Assembly (NCBI GenBank): GCA_018873245.2
Contig: JAEMBT020000009.1
Span: forward strand, 15,929,794 to 15,993,793
Reading direction: 5' to 3'
Source of the DNA: Archegozetes longisetosus
Lineage: Eukaryota; Arthropoda; Arachnida; Sarcoptiformes; Trhypochthoniidae
Length of the DNA: 64,000 nucleotides
Below, in pieces: positions 1 to 64,000 of this stretch; the stretch's first letter is position 1, and every line of letters starts with the position of its first letter. A model generated the notes under the pieces. It was given only the letters and a program-made list of their open reading frames with translations, searched no databases and had not been told where the DNA came from. Both the position numbers and the translations under genes were made by a program.

Positions 1-1191
1 TCAAATTTAGTTAAAGTACATGAACTCTTTAAACATTCATAATACTTTATATTTGAACTTATTATACCAAAACTTGAATATATTTTAAGCTTATTTAGAG
101 AAAAGTATTTGAAATAATCGAATTAATATAATTTATAATCAAAACAAACTTATATAAGCCATTCCAAATGCAATTATCAAATCCATTTAATTGAGCTCAC
201 TTTAGAATGCATGAATAATTTAGTTTTTAAAGTCACTTTTAATCAATTTTGATTTTTATATTTTGTTCGTTAATGTTTTTGACTTAAAATTTCAGTTCGG
301 AATAAGAGATCAGAATTGATGAATCGATTGGGGTTATAGATTAAAGAAGATGGATTAGATTAAAGTAGATGGATTATTATTAAATATATTAATATAATTT
401 ACAAACTTTACAACCTATTCATCACACTTCAACTATAAAACATGAAATAATTTGAAGCACAAAATATGATTAAATCTAATTATCATACTAAGCATAATTA
501 GTTGAAATCTAACCTACCTTAATTAGCTAAAAACGCCATACAAAACAACATAATCTATAATTACATCTCATTTCTCCAATATATTACTCATCTATTGACT
601 AAATTACTTAACTATAACTTCTAACTAACTTTTATGTAGGTGTTGAGTCGTTACTTTGATTAGCTAAAAAGAGAGATTTTCAAAACATTATTTTGTTTAG
701 CTCTTAGTTTGGCTCTTAGTTGAGCCCTTAGTTTGGCTCTTAGTTGAGCTCTTAGTTGAGCTCTTTGTTTAGTTTTATAGCTTCTACTTATCATCACTAA
801 TGCTATCAAATATTTATAGTAACTTCTCCGTCTCATTCTGATTATCTTAATGGAAATAAGTTTAGCTAGCTTCTATTTTGACAACCAATTTTCATTTTCA
901 AATCTGTTTCATAACTGGTTTAACGCATAGTTTAAAATAACTGCTATTTTCAATAATAGATATTCATTTTAATAACATTAATAACATATTATCTAAAAGG
1001 AATTCTAAACTTTTAGTACAATAATCAATAAAAAAATATCTAAACCAGAATGGTCTTTAAATTACTCTAATCTTGACTAAGTCTATGGATTAATCTCAAA
1101 TAAATCTTTAGAAACTACTTAGTTTGTTAATTGACGTTAGATTTAAAAAGAAGTCTTATGATGTTGACTAATATTTCATATTTGTTTGTAG
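1..1191. other. Non-coding DNA upstream of the first visible exon
   Basis: AT-rich sequence with no supported exon. Because exon 1 begins inside a codon, at least the part nearest 1191 must be intron. A short array of about 9-18-bp units built on CTCTTAGTT lies at about 697-765. I see no signal-peptide exon, promoter or other gene here. Confidence 0.7.
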
Positions 1192-63682
<62,491 letters not shown>

Positions 63683-63719
63683 GTAATTGAACTTAATTTC
63701 TACTAAACTTTGTTCAGTA

Positions 63720-63903
63720 TACAATCGATTCTTTCTCTCTCTAAAATAAAGTGGGATATAGTGAACATAGAGCTATAATCAACATTTTCCAAAATTTATT
63801 TGGTTCATAGACTATGCACGCTATATCCCATATAGTGGACTCCCATTGAAATCAACAGATGTCTAGTGCATTAGAATGTTGATTATAGTGAGAGGCGACT
63901 GTA
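63720..63903 (+). mobile_element. TA-flanked inverted-repeat element, family A, after exon 18
   Basis: Starts TACAATCGATTCTTTCTCTC and ends GAGAGGCGACTGTA. It begins 37 bases past exon 18 within the next, incomplete intron (63683 onward). The remaining 97 bases to the window end show nothing further. Confidence 0.8.
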
Positions 63904-64000
63904 TCAGATCAAAATTCGAGACAATTTATTGGGTTAATATCATAGAGCCAAGTAATCCTGTACGGAATCTATTGATTGATCAAATTGTCTCAATAATACT

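Overview
This window is eukaryotic nuclear DNA. It is strongly AT-rich, has GT-AG introns, and is crowded with microsatellites, minisatellites and small inverted-repeat transposons. It holds one recognisable gene, on the + strand: an invertebrate member of the IA-2 / PTPRN / phogrin / IDA-1 family. These are receptor-type protein tyrosine phosphatase-like proteins of dense-core secretory vesicles. Scattered GGTTAG/TTAGG tracts on both strands, together with the family comparison, suggest a protostome and most probably an arthropod. I cannot name a species.

Eighteen exons (1192-63682) can be joined in one open frame. All 17 complete introns begin GT and end AG, and the phase is compatible at every junction, giving 900 complete codons. 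The order follows the known family architecture: a Cys-rich/RESP18-like N-terminus (exons 1-2), a low-conservation acidic luminal spacer (exons 3-7), the mature ectodomain (end of exon 8 to exon 11), one membrane segment (exon 12), the cytoplasmic juxtamembrane region (exons 12-14), and most of the pseudophosphatase domain (exons 15-18). The gene is open at both ends. The signal-peptide exon and promoter lie left of the window. The phosphatase signature loop after VTHC and the C-terminus lie to the right. Residue numbers in the entries are relative: residue 1 is the Gly whose codon is completed by the first two bases of exon 1.

Layout: 1-1191 intron or upstream DNA; 1192-4412 exons 1-5; 4413-12908 three medium introns with exons 6 and 7; 12909-14299 exons 8-10 in a cluster; 14300-21133 a 6.8-kb intron, then exon 11; 21202-58256 a 37-kb intron separating the mature ectodomain from the membrane-spanning exon; 58257-63682 exons 12-18; 63683-64000 the start of the next intron.

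The introns hold no second gene that I can support. They hold at least nine copies of one TA-flanked inverted-repeat element, a pair of a second such family in opposite orientation, one pogo/Tigger-like miniature element, a tRNA-derived SINE candidate, a dispersed 200-bp repeat with an attached tandem array, and dozens of simple and minisatellite repeats. Most open frames of 60-130 codons in the introns are translations of these repeats or AT-rich chance frames. I found no CRISPR, operon, rRNA, functional tRNA gene or new defence-type system. The most interesting points are the giant intron, the Glu in place of the catalytic WPD Asp, a stop-free 84-base intron inside the phosphatase-like domain, and the mobile-element families.
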